Origin: an uncultured Acidobacteriia bacterium
GTDB lineage: Bacteria > Acidobacteriota > Terriglobia > Bryobacterales > Bryobacteraceae
Reading direction: 5' to 3'
Assembly (NCBI GenBank): GCA_903882645.1
Contig: CAIRXZ010000110.1
Span: 1 to 44,252, forward strand
Length of the DNA: 44,252 bases
In this document: positions 15,726 to 24,304 of the stretch, piece after piece
Layout: each line of letters starts with the position of its first letter
How positions within the stretch are numbered: the first letter of the stretch is position 1
Notes under the pieces: model-generated
Seen by the model: only the letters and a program-made list of their open reading frames with translations
What the model was told of the DNA's origin: nothing
The model's database searches: none
Translations under genes and position numbers: made by a program

Positions 15726-16513
15726 CGGCTGAGTTGGTTGACGTTCTGGTACATCTGGTCGGCCGCCGTGACTACCTTGGAGTTGGCCTCATAGCCGCGC
15801 TGCGCCTGAATCAGGTTGATGAACTCGTCGACGATCGAGACGTTCGACTGTTCGACGTAGCCCTGCATCAGCGACCCCATTCCCTCGGACCCGCCCGGAT
15901 TGCCCACGGTCGCGTCTCCCGAGGCGTCGGTTGGAATGAACAGGTTTTGGCCGATGCTGTTCAACCCCGCCGGATTCTGGAAGCTGGCGAGTTGGATTTG
16001 GCCGGCCTGCTGGGCGGCCGTCTGGTTGGGCAGGGTGTAGGAAACGGTGCCGTCCTTGGCAATGTTGATCTGCTGCGCGTCGGCGGGGATGGTGATCTGC
16101 GGTTGAATGGGATCTCCGCTCAGGGTCACCACGTTGCCGCTCTTGTCGAGGTGGAACTGGCCGGCCCGGGTGTAGGCCAGCGTGCCGTTCGCCTGCTGCA
16201 CCTGGAAGAAGCCGTTGCCCTGAATGACGATATCGAGAGGGTTGTCGGTCTCCGAGAAGGCCCCCTGCGTGAAGACCACTTCGTTGGAGGCCGTGCGCGC
16301 GCCGAGGCCGAGCTGCAGTCCGGTTGGAACCACGGTCTGCTGTCCGGACGCGGTCCCCGGCTGCACCATGCTCTGGTACATCAGGTCCTCGAACTGGGCG
16401 CGGCGCGATTTGTACCCCACGGTGCTCGCGTTGGCCAGGTTGTTGGCGATGTTCTCCACGTTGGTTTCCTGCGCCCTCATTCCGCTGGCGGCGCTGTACA
16501 GTGCTCGAATCAT
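15722..16513 (-). CDS. flgG: FlgG, distal rod protein
   Basis: Main component of the distal rod. The 263-residue length is standard. It begins MIRALYSAASGMRAQETNVE with the rod/hook family motif NIANNLANASTVGYKSRRA, has the central DIVIQGNGFFQV block, and ends with the family C-terminus FINLIQAQRGYEANSKVV plus TAADQMYQNVNQL. AAGGAG sits seven bases before ATG 16513. It follows flgF after a 13-base gap. Confidence 0.97.
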   Translation of the reverse strand: MIRALYSAASGMRAQETNVENIANNLANASTVGYKSRRAQFEDLMYQSMVQPGTASGQQTVVPTGLQLGLGARTASNEVVFTQGAFSETDNPLDIVIQGNGFFQVQQANGTLAYTRAGQFHLDKSGNVVTLSGDPIQPQITIPADAQQINIAKDGTVSYTLPNQTAAQQAGQIQLASFQNPAGLNSIGQNLFIPTDASGDATVGNPGGSEGMGSLMQGYVEQSNVSIVDEFINLIQAQRGYEANSKVVTAADQMYQNVNQLSR

Positions 16514-16526
16514 TCGATCTCCTTGT

Positions 16527-17258
16527 CTACGGCCCCACCTTGGCCACCTGCTCGATGGCCTCCTTGCTCATCTCGCTCCCGATCAACACGGCCTTCTGCA
16601 TCATTTCAAACTGGCGCATGACCCCCACCAGCCGCACGGCGCCGTCGGCCGCGCCGGCGTTGGAATCTTCCAGCTTGCCCTGTTCGACGGAGGTTTTCGC
16701 CGCGGCGGCCGGCTTCACGGCGGGGCCCGCGACAAAGTAGTTGCCGCCTTGCTTGGCCAGGCCGGCGGGATCGGCGAAATCCGCCAGGGCGATCCGCCCG
16801 AGAGTGTTTCCGTTCTGCTGGACGGCGCCGTCTTTCGATATCTCGACCGGCCCGGCGGAGTTGAGGGTCAGCGCCTGCCCGGTCGAGTCCAGCACCGGGT
16901 AGCCATCCGGCGTAATCAACTTGCCGTCCGGCGCGAGCCTGAAACTTCCGTTGCGGGTGTAGAGCGGCCCGCCCGGCCCCCGGACCGTGAAGAAGCCCGT
17001 GCCGGAGAGAGCCAGGTCGAGCGGGTTGCCCGTGGGATGAACGGACCCTTGGGACAGGTCTATCCACTGGCGCTCGATCAACGGCATGGTCGCCGCGGGC
17101 GCGTTGTCCGCCGCCTCGGGAGCTATATAGAGGGTGTAGAACTCGCGGTCGGCCTTGTATCCGCCGGTGGATGTGTTGGCGATGTTGTTGGCCAGCAAGT
17201 CGAGCGATTCCATCCGGGCGCGAAGTCCGCTGGCCGCGATGGCCGTCATGGAGTCCAT
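16527..17258 (-). CDS. flgF: FlgF, proximal/distal rod protein
   Basis: Rod protein located next to FlgG. The 243-residue product starts MDSMTAIAASGLRARMESLD, then LLANNIANTSTGGYKADREF, and contains LDLALSGTGFFTVRGPGGPL and a C-terminal helix (VRLVGVMRQFEMMQKAVLIG). It opens the leftward operon flgF-G-A-H-I-J. No Shine-Dalgarno sequence precedes the ATG at 17258; a sigma-54-like element directly upstream would give a leader of only a few bases. Start M4 (17249) is an alternative. Confidence 0.93.
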   Translation of the reverse strand: MDSMTAIAASGLRARMESLDLLANNIANTSTGGYKADREFYTLYIAPEAADNAPAATMPLIERQWIDLSQGSVHPTGNPLDLALSGTGFFTVRGPGGPLYTRNGSFRLAPDGKLITPDGYPVLDSTGQALTLNSAGPVEISKDGAVQQNGNTLGRIALADFADPAGLAKQGGNYFVAGPAVKPAAAAKTSVEQGKLEDSNAGAADGAVRLVGVMRQFEMMQKAVLIGSEMSKEAIEQVAKVGP

Positions 17259-17272
17259 AGCGGGACGGAATA

Positions 17273-17288
17273 TGCACGCCGGGGGCCA
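17273..17288 (-). promoter_or_regulatory. Sigma-54-like -24/-12 promoter of flgF operon
   Basis: Read leftward the sequence is TGGCCCCCGGCGTGCA. It has the GG and GC dinucleotides at exact -24/-12 spacing and matches 10 of 12 defined positions of TGGCACG-N4-TTGCA. Predicted transcription start is near 17262, four bases before the flgF ATG. RpoN control of rod and ring genes is known in other bacteria; here it is inferred. Confidence 0.45.
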
Positions 17289-17313
17289 GGCGGAATAAGG
17301 GAGGTAAATATCT

Positions 17314-17339
17314 CAAAATACGACGGCCGCGGCCGATAT
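17314..17339 (+). promoter_or_regulatory. Weak sigma-28-like promoter upstream of fliK
   Basis: CAAAATAC (17314-17321), ten bases, then GCCGATAT (17332-17339), matching seven of eight bases of the sigma-28 -10 GCCGATAA. The -35 is poor. GCCGATAT also occurs inside unrelated genes in this window, so the match alone is weak; its position before fliK is the argument. The region to 17480 otherwise holds no gene. Confidence 0.3.
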
Positions 17340-17480
17340 GCCGGGAAGGGTGGGTTTCACGTCGCGGCGGAATCTTGGCGCGCGGCCCCCTTCGGGGCAT
17401 TTTCTTGGCGCCCCGCGCGGCTTTAAGCCGTTGAAAACGCGCCCCGCTTTTTTGGCCGTCGAGCTGCAACGCACCACGCC

Positions 17481-19265
17481 GTGGCCGATCTTGCCGCTCA
17501 GCTCGCCTTGCCCCGCGACTTCGGATGGCGCCAGCCATCCAGCGTCGCCGCGCCGTCCGCCACGGAGAAGGGCGCCGCCGCGGAGACGGCCACGGGAACC
17601 GCGGCCGTAAGGGCCGCGCGCTTCCGGGCGTTGTTCAGGCCGCTGGCCGAAGAGGAGCGGGACGCTGCTAGGAAGGGATCTCCGAAGGACGAAGCGCGGA
17701 CTCTTCCCGCATCCGGAGACGCGCCGCCGCCATTGAACGCGCAACCGCCCGCGCCAGCGGCGGCGCCGCCCGCTCCGGTCTCCTTGGAACCGGACTTCAC
17801 CTCCCAGACGGTCGTTTCCGCCGATTTGCAGCCCGCGCCGGACGGATCGGAAGCGGCGAGCGCCAGCTTGAACGATGCGTGGCAGCCGTTGCGGGAAGCA
17901 GGGGCGCGGTCCGCCTGGGGGGCGGTTGCGGCGGGAACGGCGCAGCCAGAGGCTCCGCCCCCTTTGAACCCCGATTCCGCGGGGCAGTTGCGGACTTCCG
18001 GCGTTGGCGCGAGCGCTTCGGGCGGGAACGATCCGTTGACCTCGTGGCGCGGACCCGCGCAAGAGCCCGCCGCGCAGGATCGTCCTGCAGCGGCGGCCGC
18101 GCCTGCCGGGTTGGCCAGTTCGGCCCCGGATTCCGCTGGCCAGCCGGTCGCTTCCGGCGTCGCGGAAACGCGCGCGACAGGTTCACTGCCCCCGCCGGAG
18201 CCTCGAAAGCAGCCGCTTGAGACGTCCCTGGCCGCGTTGTTCCCGGCGGCGCTTTCCGCGCCGGCCGCAACCGCCGCCCCGCGCCGGATCGAGGAACTCG
18301 GACCGCCCGCCGCGGAAGTCTCTCCGGCTGCGGCCGGGCGCGTCTCGGGAGTGGGGGAAGGCTTCACTACGCCACCTTCTCCCTCCGGGCGCGAAGACGG
18401 GACTGGCGCGCCGGCGGCGCGGGGCGAGCTGGCGTTCGCCGGACGGCTGATTCAGGCGTCCTGGGCATCTTCCCAGGCGGCCGCGCCCGCGTCCTCTCAG
18501 GGGCGCGGCGGAAACGCTGCCGGTTCGAACGGCGAGCGTCCCGCGCGGCCCGCCGGTCCGGCGGAGACGGCCGGCGGGGCGGCCGACTCGCCAGCCGGGA
18601 CGGCCGCGGGAGATCGCGCGGGGAATCCGGAGGGCGGGACGGGCGGCTCGTCGGCTTCCAAGCCGCCTTCCGGCGGTGAAACGGAACGCGCGCCGGCGGA
18701 GCGGATCCACGAGCCGGCGTCTGCGTCCAGGCCGCAGGCGGCGGAGCCGCCTGGCGGCGCGGCCGTTCCGGTCGCCGACTCCAGCCCCCGCCAGGATGCG
18801 CGCCGCTCCGAGGCCTCCGGCGGCGCGCCCGCGCAGCCGCTTGCCGCGAGCGCCGGGCGAGCGACGGAAACGGCGGCCCCCGGTCCGGCGCGCGACATCA
18901 CGCTCTCTCTGGACAATGGGCTCCAGCGGGTCGCGGTCCACCTGCAGGAGCGGGGCGGGGAGGTGCGCGTCGCGGTGCGAACCCCGGACCCGGCGCTGGC
19001 GGGCGATCTGCGCCGGGCCCTGCCGTCGCTCACCGCAAAGCTGGAGCAGACCGGCTTCCGGACGGAAACCTGGCACTCGGAAGCCGCGCCGCGCCGCTCG
19101 GCGGAAGCCGCCGCGCGGGGGGCTTCGGAAGACCCGGCCGGCCAGAGCCGCCAGGACGGGCGGGAGCGGCGCGAGGGCCAGCCGCAGCCCCGCGAGAACC
19201 AACAACGGCCCGATCGAAAAAAGGAAAGGAAGGATTTCGCATGGTTTATGTCGTCTCTCGGTTAA
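17481..19265 (+). CDS. fliK: FliK, flagellar hook-length control protein
   Basis: Secreted ruler that sets hook length and triggers the FlhB export switch. The 594-residue product is mostly a low-complexity chain of Ala, Pro, Gly, Glu and Arg, as expected for FliK rulers. A compact C-terminal domain follows near residues 470-540: ITLSLDNGLQRVAVHLQERG, GEVRVAVRTPDPALAGDLRR and LPSLTAKLEQTGFRTETW. GTG 17481 is the first start after an in-frame stop near 17427, and no ribosome binding site is evident, so the true start could be later. FlgD and FlgE genes follow, the standard hook operon order. Confidence 0.85.
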   Translation: MADLAAQLALPRDFGWRQPSSVAAPSATEKGAAAETATGTAAVRAARFRALFRPLAEEERDAARKGSPKDEARTLPASGDAPPPLNAQPPAPAAAPPAPVSLEPDFTSQTVVSADLQPAPDGSEAASASLNDAWQPLREAGARSAWGAVAAGTAQPEAPPPLNPDSAGQLRTSGVGASASGGNDPLTSWRGPAQEPAAQDRPAAAAAPAGLASSAPDSAGQPVASGVAETRATGSLPPPEPRKQPLETSLAALFPAALSAPAATAAPRRIEELGPPAAEVSPAAAGRVSGVGEGFTTPPSPSGREDGTGAPAARGELAFAGRLIQASWASSQAAAPASSQGRGGNAAGSNGERPARPAGPAETAGGAADSPAGTAAGDRAGNPEGGTGGSSASKPPSGGETERAPAERIHEPASASRPQAAEPPGGAAVPVADSSPRQDARRSEASGGAPAQPLAASAGRATETAAPGPARDITLSLDNGLQRVAVHLQERGGEVRVAVRTPDPALAGDLRRALPSLTAKLEQTGFRTETWHSEAAPRRSAEAAARGASEDPAGQSRQDGRERREGQPQPRENQQRPDRKKERKDFAWFMSSLG

Positions 19266-19344
19266 CCCGGGCCCGATGCGCCCGCAAAACCTCTCTGTTG
19301 CGCGTCGGGTTCATGGCCGGCGGAGCCGGCCGGGAGGTGCGCCC

Positions 19345-19644
19345 GTGAGTCCCAGCGTGCAGGCTGCCGCCGGCGCCGGGGCAACCGCCGCCTCCACAAG
19401 CGCCGCCGCCGGCGCCTCCGCCGCCGATGTCACCACGGACCAGTTCCTGAAGCTTCTGGTGGCCGAGATCCAGAACCAGGACCCGCTCAACCCGGCCGAC
19501 GGCACGCAATTCCTGACGCAGCTTGCGCAGTTCCAGCAGGTCGAACAGGGCGTGAGTACAGGCCAGAACGTCTCGGCGATCCTTACGGACCTGAACAGCA
19601 TGGTCGCGTCTGACAATGGCGGCGCGGCGAAAACGCAATCTTAG
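19345..19644 (+). CDS. flgD: FlgD, hook-capping protein (short form)
   Basis: Cap protein that guides hook assembly. The family core VTTDQFLKLLVAEIQNQDPL, then NPADGTQFLTQLAQFQQVEQ, is intact. GTG 19345 is preferred because GGGAGG lies at 19332-19337; it gives 99 residues. Many FlgD proteins continue for another hundred residues with a Tudor/Ig-like part; here the chain stops soon after the core, so it is a minimal form. An ATG at 19275 would add residues without family similarity. Confidence 0.87.
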   Translation: MSPSVQAAAGAGATAASTSAAAGASAADVTTDQFLKLLVAEIQNQDPLNPADGTQFLTQLAQFQQVEQGVSTGQNVSAILTDLNSMVASDNGGAAKTQS

Positions 19645-19658
19645 AACAGGAGAATCGA

Positions 19659-20915
19659 ATGTTTACATCTTTTTCCACGGCTCTATCGGCCCTCAACGCC
19701 GATTCCACCGCGCTCAGCGTGGTGGGAAACAACCTGGCTAACCTGAACACGTCGGGGTACAAGGCCAGCGTGGTCTATTTCCGCGACTTGGTGACGCAAT
19801 CGGTCGGCGCGGGGCTGGGCGAGACGCAGGTTGGATTCGGCACCGCTCAGCCGAACACGATACGTGAGTTCACCCAAGGAGCGATTCAGGCAAGCTCGGG
19901 GCCGCTCGACGCGGCCATTCAAGGCGACGGTTTCTTCATCGTCAAGGACCAATCGGGGCAGGTTATGTACACGCGCGCCGGCAATTTCCAGACGGATGCG
20001 GCCGGCCGTCTGGTGACCAGCACCGGGGAGCGGGTGCAGGGCTGGTCCGTGAATCCCGTCACCGGGAAGGTGGATACGACCGTCGCCACAGGCGACATCG
20101 TGGTCCCAACCGGCTCGGTGAACCCGCCCATCGCCACGAAGAGCTTCACGCTCGACCTCAACCTGAACTCCGCCGCTACGGTGACCGGCTCGCCGAATCT
20201 CTCCTATCCGATCACGGTCTACGATCAATTGGGAACCGCCCATGTCGTGACGGCGAATTTCACGAAGACCGGCACCAACAGTTGGTCGTACGACCTGAGC
20301 GTTCCGGCCGGCGACGTCGACACAACCGATCCGTCGGCGTCCACGGATGTCACCGGCACGCTGAACTTCACCAATACCGGACAACTCGACACGACGGCCA
20401 CTCAAACTTCGGTAACCCTCAATGCGGGGCCGTTGGTCGATGGCGCTCCGGCTCTGGCGATCACCTGGAACATGCTCAATTCCGACGGGAGCCCGCGTCT
20501 GACGCAGGTAGCGGAGAAATCGGGGGTTTCGGCCAGTACCCAGGACGGCAGCCCGGCCGCGCAGTTGACGAACGTCGGCTTAAGCGACGGGGGCCTGATC
20601 GAAGCTCAGTTCTCCGACGGCACGCAGATCGTGGTGGGGCAGCTTGCCATGGCTTCGATCCGCAACCCCGATTCGCTGGTGGCGCGGGGAAACAACAACT
20701 TCGCCGCCACCGCGAACACCGCCACGCCGGTGCCAGGGCTGCCGGGGTCGGGCGGACGCGGGCAGATCGTGGGAGCCTCCATCGAGGCGTCCACGGTCGA
20801 CCTAGCCACCGAACTCACGAACCTGATCGTCTACCAGCGCGCGTATGAGTCGAACTCGAAGGTGGTGACGTCGGTCGACCAGCTCAGCCAGGACACTATA
20901 AACCTGATCCACTAA
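19659..20915 (+). CDS. flgE: FlgE, flagellar hook protein
   Basis: Structural subunit of the hook. The 418-residue protein starts MFTSFSTALSALNADSTALS, then VVGNNLANLNTSGYKASVVY, followed by LDAAIQGDGFFIVKDQSGQV, a variable middle rich in Thr, Ser and Asn, and the C-terminal LTNLIVYQRAYESNSKVVTS shared with rod and hook proteins. AGGAG lies eight bases upstream of the ATG. It sits between flgD and a short fliN. Confidence 0.97.
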   Translation: MFTSFSTALSALNADSTALSVVGNNLANLNTSGYKASVVYFRDLVTQSVGAGLGETQVGFGTAQPNTIREFTQGAIQASSGPLDAAIQGDGFFIVKDQSGQVMYTRAGNFQTDAAGRLVTSTGERVQGWSVNPVTGKVDTTVATGDIVVPTGSVNPPIATKSFTLDLNLNSAATVTGSPNLSYPITVYDQLGTAHVVTANFTKTGTNSWSYDLSVPAGDVDTTDPSASTDVTGTLNFTNTGQLDTTATQTSVTLNAGPLVDGAPALAITWNMLNSDGSPRLTQVAEKSGVSASTQDGSPAAQLTNVGLSDGGLIEAQFSDGTQIVVGQLAMASIRNPDSLVARGNNNFAATANTATPVPGLPGSGGRGQIVGASIEASTVDLATELTNLIVYQRAYESNSKVVTSVDQLSQDTINLIH

Positions 20916-20922
20916 ACCGCCG

Positions 20923-21171
20923 ATGACTCCTTTGGAAGAAATCGCGCCTCTGGCCGACGTTCCAGTGGATATCGAGGTCGAACTGGACCGGCGGATCATG
21001 CTGGCGCGCGAGGTGCTCGAACTCGAAGAAGGCGCTGTGATCGCCACGGCGCGGTCCGCGGGGGAAAACATCGATATCTACATCGGTGGCGTGCTCTGCG
21101 GCTCCGGCGAGATCGTGGTGATCGAGAACGTGCTGGGAGTCCGAATCACCGATTTCCGCGAAGAGTCGTAA
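20923..21171 (+). CDS. fliN: FliN, flagellar switch protein (short)
   Basis: Component of the rotor C ring, involved in switching and in docking export cargo. The 82-residue product is essentially one SpoA domain: LADVPVDIEVELDRRIMLAR, EVLELEEGAVIATARSAGEN and IDIYIGGVLCGSGEIVVIEN. It begins seven bases after flgE. A second, longer FliN is encoded at 28394-29266, so the window has two SpoA proteins and no FliM. Confidence 0.93.
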   Translation: MTPLEEIAPLADVPVDIEVELDRRIMLAREVLELEEGAVIATARSAGENIDIYIGGVLCGSGEIVVIENVLGVRITDFREES

Positions 21172-21184
21172 GGAGCGGATCGCC

Positions 21185-21472
21185 ATGGACGTGTTGCAGG
21201 AGATCGCCGCGGTGGCCGCCGTTCTAGGCCTGCTGGGAGCCGTGCTCTGGCTCCTGCGGCGGCGGGGGGTCGCCGGAATCCTGCCGTTGAGGAGGCCGGG
21301 CGGCCGCAAGCTGGAATGCGTGGAGCGCCTGCCGCTATCGCCGCAGCACGCGCTCCATCTCGTACGCCTGGGCGACAGGGGACTGCTGGTGACGTCGTCT
21401 CCGTCCGGGTGCGCGCTGATCGAGAGCTTTCCCTGGCGGGAGTTCGAGAGTCCGCGGGAGACCGCCCGATGA
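21185..21472 (+). CDS. fliO: FliO, flagellar export-gate assembly protein
   Basis: Small membrane protein that assists FliP assembly. The 95-residue product has one N-terminal membrane segment (IAAVAAVLGLLGAVLWLL) followed by RRR and a short cytoplasmic domain with RKLECVERLPLSPQHALHLV and LGDRGLLVTSS, typical of FliO. AAGGAG precedes the ATG by eight bases. Its stop overlaps the fliP start (ATGA). Identification depends on both sequence pattern and position between fliN and fliP. Confidence 0.88.
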   Translation: MDVLQEIAAVAAVLGLLGAVLWLLRRRGVAGILPLRRPGGRKLECVERLPLSPQHALHLVRLGDRGLLVTSSPSGCALIESFPWREFESPRETAR

Positions 21473-22203
21473 GGAAGGCCGGTTGGCTGGCGTTTTTCGC
21501 GGCGGCTCTTCCGGCGGCGGCCGCCAGCGCCGAGCCGCTCTCCCTTCTCGGCATATCGGCGGGAAAGAGCGGCGGTCTCAGCGTGCCGATGCAGATCGTG
21601 ATTCTGCTGACGATGATGACCCTGCTGCCGGCGGCGGTCATGTCGATCACTCCATTCCTGCGCATCGCGGTGGTCCTGCACTTTCTGCGGCAAGCGCTCG
21701 GAACGCAGAGCACGCCGTCCAACCAGGTGCTTTTGGGGTTGGCCCTGTTTCTGACCATCGTGATCGTGCAGCCGGTCGTCGCGGACATCTACCGCCAGGG
21801 CTGGGAACCGATGGAGGCCGGCAAATTGACGGCGCAGCAGGCTTTCGAACAAGGCTCGAAGCCGTTGCGGCAGTTCCTGCTGCGATTCGCCCGCGAGAAG
21901 GACATCCGGCTGTTCGTGGAAATCGCGCGCGCCCCGGCGCCCCGCTCGCCCGCGGACCTGGACCTCCAGATCCTGATTCCGGCCTACATTCTCTCGGAAC
22001 TGAAGACCGGGTTCCAGATTGGCGCGGTGTTGTTTTTGCCGTTTCTGGTGATCGATCTGGTGGTGGCCTCGGTCACTCTATCCATTGGCATGGTGCAGTT
22101 GCCGCCGGTCATGGTATCGGCGCCATTTAAGATCCTGCTGTTCGTCCTGGTGGACGGATGGAACCTGGTGGTGGGTTCGCTCATGCGGAGTTTCCGCGGA
22201 TGA
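21469..22203 (+). CDS. fliP: FliP, flagellar type III export gate protein
   Basis: Core subunit of the export gate in the inner membrane. The 244-residue product begins with a cleavable signal (MRKAGWLAFFAAALPAAAAS), as FliP does, and includes IVILLTMMTLLPAAVMSITP, LRIAVVLHFLRQALGTQSTP, SNQVLLGLALFLTIV and the C-terminal LQILIPAYILSELKTGFQIG and MVQLPPVMVSAPFKILLFVL. It overlaps fliO and fliQ by four bases each. Confidence 0.97.
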   Translation: MRKAGWLAFFAAALPAAAASAEPLSLLGISAGKSGGLSVPMQIVILLTMMTLLPAAVMSITPFLRIAVVLHFLRQALGTQSTPSNQVLLGLALFLTIVIVQPVVADIYRQGWEPMEAGKLTAQQAFEQGSKPLRQFLLRFAREKDIRLFVEIARAPAPRSPADLDLQILIPAYILSELKTGFQIGAVLFLPFLVIDLVVASVTLSIGMVQLPPVMVSAPFKILLFVLVDGWNLVVGSLMRSFRG

Positions 22204-22469
22204 CTCCCGCCAGCGTCGTCGACATGATGCGGGAATGCTTGCTGGCCGCGTTCTGGCTGGCTGCCCCGTTGCTGGCGATCGGTTTCTTCGTGGGCATCGC
22301 GATCAGTCTGGTGCAGATCGCCACTTCCATGCAGGACAGCGCGTTCAGCACCATCCCGCGGCTGGCCGCGTTTCTGCTGGGCCTGCTGCTGATGATGCCG
22401 TGGATGCTGCACAAGAGCATGGCGTACACGATCGGACTGCTGGGAGATCTGGGCCGGTATGCCCGGTAG
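22200..22469 (+). CDS. fliQ: FliQ, flagellar type III export gate protein
   Basis: Small export-gate subunit with two membrane helices. The 89-residue product shows VVDMMRECLLAAFWLAAPLL, IGFFVGIAISLVQIATSMQD and the family LAAFLLGLLLMMPWMLHKSM. ATG 22200 overlaps the fliP stop by four bases and gives the standard FliQ length. Its 3' end overlaps fliR by 11 bases. Confidence 0.96.
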   Translation: MTPASVVDMMRECLLAAFWLAAPLLAIGFFVGIAISLVQIATSMQDSAFSTIPRLAAFLLGLLLMMPWMLHKSMAYTIGLLGDLGRYAR

Positions 22470-23232
22470 CCTGACGCTCTCGGCCGGAACGCTGTACGGG
22501 TTTCTGCTGACGCTCGCGCGCGTGGGCGGCGCCTTGGTCTTCGTGCCGCTGCCCGGAGTGAAAGGCGCGCCGGAGCCGGCGCGCGCGGCTTTGGCGGCGG
22601 GGTTCGCGCTGGCGCTGTCGGCGCGCTGGCCGGTTATCGACGATAGCGCCGTTACGGCGGCCAGGCTGGCGGGGTGGGCCGTGGCGGAGGCGGCCGTGGG
22701 CATCGCCATCGGCGTCGCGATGGCGATCGCGCTGGAAGCATTCTCGCTGGCGGCGCAGTTGCTGGGACTGCAGGCGGGCTACGCCTACGCCTCGATGGTC
22801 GATCCCACGACCCAGGCCGACTCCGGCGTGCTGGTGGTTTTCGCTCAGATCGTGTCCGGAGTCATGTTCTTCGCCTTGGGGCTCGACCGCGAGGTGTTGA
22901 GGCTGTTCGCCGGCAGCCTGGACGCCATTCCCGCTGGAAGCTACCGTTTCGGAGCATATTCGGCGCAGCCGCTCATCGAGCTCGGCGCGGCGCTGTTTTC
23001 GGTGGGTCTGCGCCTGGCGCTGCCGGTCATCGCCCTGCTGGCGATGCTGGACATGGCGCTGGCATTGCTCGGCCGGCTCAACCAGCAATTGCAGCTGATC
23101 TCGCTGGCGTTCCCCGCCAAGATGCTGGCCGCGCTGCTGGCGGTAGGCTGGATCGCGGCGCTCTTTCCGCGCGTCCTGATGGCGTTCGGCGGGCTGGCCT
23201 GCGCGGCCGCGCGCCGGATGCTGGGCCTATGA
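22459..23232 (+). CDS. fliR: FliR, flagellar type III export gate protein
   Basis: Export-gate subunit that completes the FliPQR channel. The 257-residue protein has six hydrophobic segments; recognisable blocks are FLLTLARVGGALVFVPLPGV, GWAVAEAAVGIAIGVAMAIA, GLQAGYAYASMVDPTTQADS and LPVIALLAMLDMALALLGRL. It overlaps fliQ by 11 bases and precedes flhB by six, a normal export-gene order. Confidence 0.95.
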   Translation: MPGSLTLSAGTLYGFLLTLARVGGALVFVPLPGVKGAPEPARAALAAGFALALSARWPVIDDSAVTAARLAGWAVAEAAVGIAIGVAMAIALEAFSLAAQLLGLQAGYAYASMVDPTTQADSGVLVVFAQIVSGVMFFALGLDREVLRLFAGSLDAIPAGSYRFGAYSAQPLIELGAALFSVGLRLALPVIALLAMLDMALALLGRLNQQLQLISLAFPAKMLAALLAVGWIAALFPRVLMAFGGLACAAARRMLGL

Positions 23233-23238
23233 GGCGGC

Positions 23239-24303
23239 ATGCCGGACAAATCGGGGAAGACCGAGCAACCCACGCAAAGGCGCCTGCAGAAGGCGCGGGA
23301 AGAGGGCCAGTTTCCGGCGGCGAAGGAGTTCGTGGGGGCGCTGCAGTTTCTGACGTTCGCGGCGATCCTTGCGTTGGGTGGTCCGCGCTGGCTGGAGGGC
23401 TTCCGCCAGACGGCCCGGTCCGTGTTCCGCGCCGCTTTCGCCGGCGAGTTGAAAGCCGCGGACTTGACGAACATCGCCTGGCGCGTATTTTGGAGCGACA
23501 TGCTCCCGCTGGTTGCGGGCGGCATGGCGATCGCCATGGCGACTCTGGGCTTCCGCCTGCTCACCACCCGCTTCGGAGTGAGCCTCAAGCGGCTGGCGCC
23601 GGACCTGTCGCGCCTCGACCCGGTTTCCCGGCTGAAGGAATTGCCCCGCCAGAACCTGCCGTCGCTGATCCAGGCCGTCATCCTGCTGCCGTTGTTCCTC
23701 TGGGCCGCCTACGCCGTCGTGCGCGAGAAGCTCGATCTTTTCCTGGCGTTGCCGCTGCAGACCGTGGAGAAAGGGAGCGCGTTGCTGGGGGCCTCGCTCA
23801 TGGAGTTGTTCTGGAAATCCGCGGCGGTGTTCCTGGTATTTGGCGCGGTGGATCTGTTCCGGCAGTTGCGGCGCTACAAGCGCGACCTGCGCATGAGCAA
23901 GCAGGAAATCCGCGAGGAGCTCAAGGATCTGGAAGGCAACCCGCAGATCAAGATGCAGATCCGCCGTTTGCGGCGCGACCTGGCGCGCCGCCAGATGATG
24001 AAAGAGGTTCCCAGCGCGACGGCGGTGGTGGTCAATCCCACGCACTTCGCGGTGGCGATCCGCTACCGGATGGACAGCCCGACCGCCCCGGTAGTGGTCG
24101 CCAAGGGAAAGAACTACCTGGCCCAGCGCATCCGCCAGCGGGCGGTGGAGAACCAGGTTCCCATAGTCGAGAATCCGCCTCTTGCGCAGGCGCTCTACAA
24201 ATCGGTCGAGGTCGGACAGGAGATTCCGCCGCACCTCTATCGCGCCGTGGCGGAGATCCTGGCTTACATTTTCAAACTCATGAACGGGAGGTTGCCAGGC
24301 TGA
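23239..24303 (+). CDS. flhB: FlhB, flagellar export switch protein
   Basis: Inner-membrane export protein whose autocleavage switches secretion from hook to filament subunits. The 354-residue product starts KSGKTEQPTQRRLQKAREEG, has about four membrane segments, and carries the self-cleavage motif NPTH at residues 266-269 in VVVNPTHFAVAIRYRM, followed by a C-terminal domain with PLAQALYKSVEVGQEIP. It is full length. FliK, its ruler partner, is in the same operon. Confidence 0.97.
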   Translation: MPDKSGKTEQPTQRRLQKAREEGQFPAAKEFVGALQFLTFAAILALGGPRWLEGFRQTARSVFRAAFAGELKAADLTNIAWRVFWSDMLPLVAGGMAIAMATLGFRLLTTRFGVSLKRLAPDLSRLDPVSRLKELPRQNLPSLIQAVILLPLFLWAAYAVVREKLDLFLALPLQTVEKGSALLGASLMELFWKSAAVFLVFGAVDLFRQLRRYKRDLRMSKQEIREELKDLEGNPQIKMQIRRLRRDLARRQMMKEVPSATAVVVNPTHFAVAIRYRMDSPTAPVVVAKGKNYLAQRIRQRAVENQVPIVENPPLAQALYKSVEVGQEIPPHLYRAVAEILAYIFKLMNGRLPG

Positions 24304-24304
24304 C

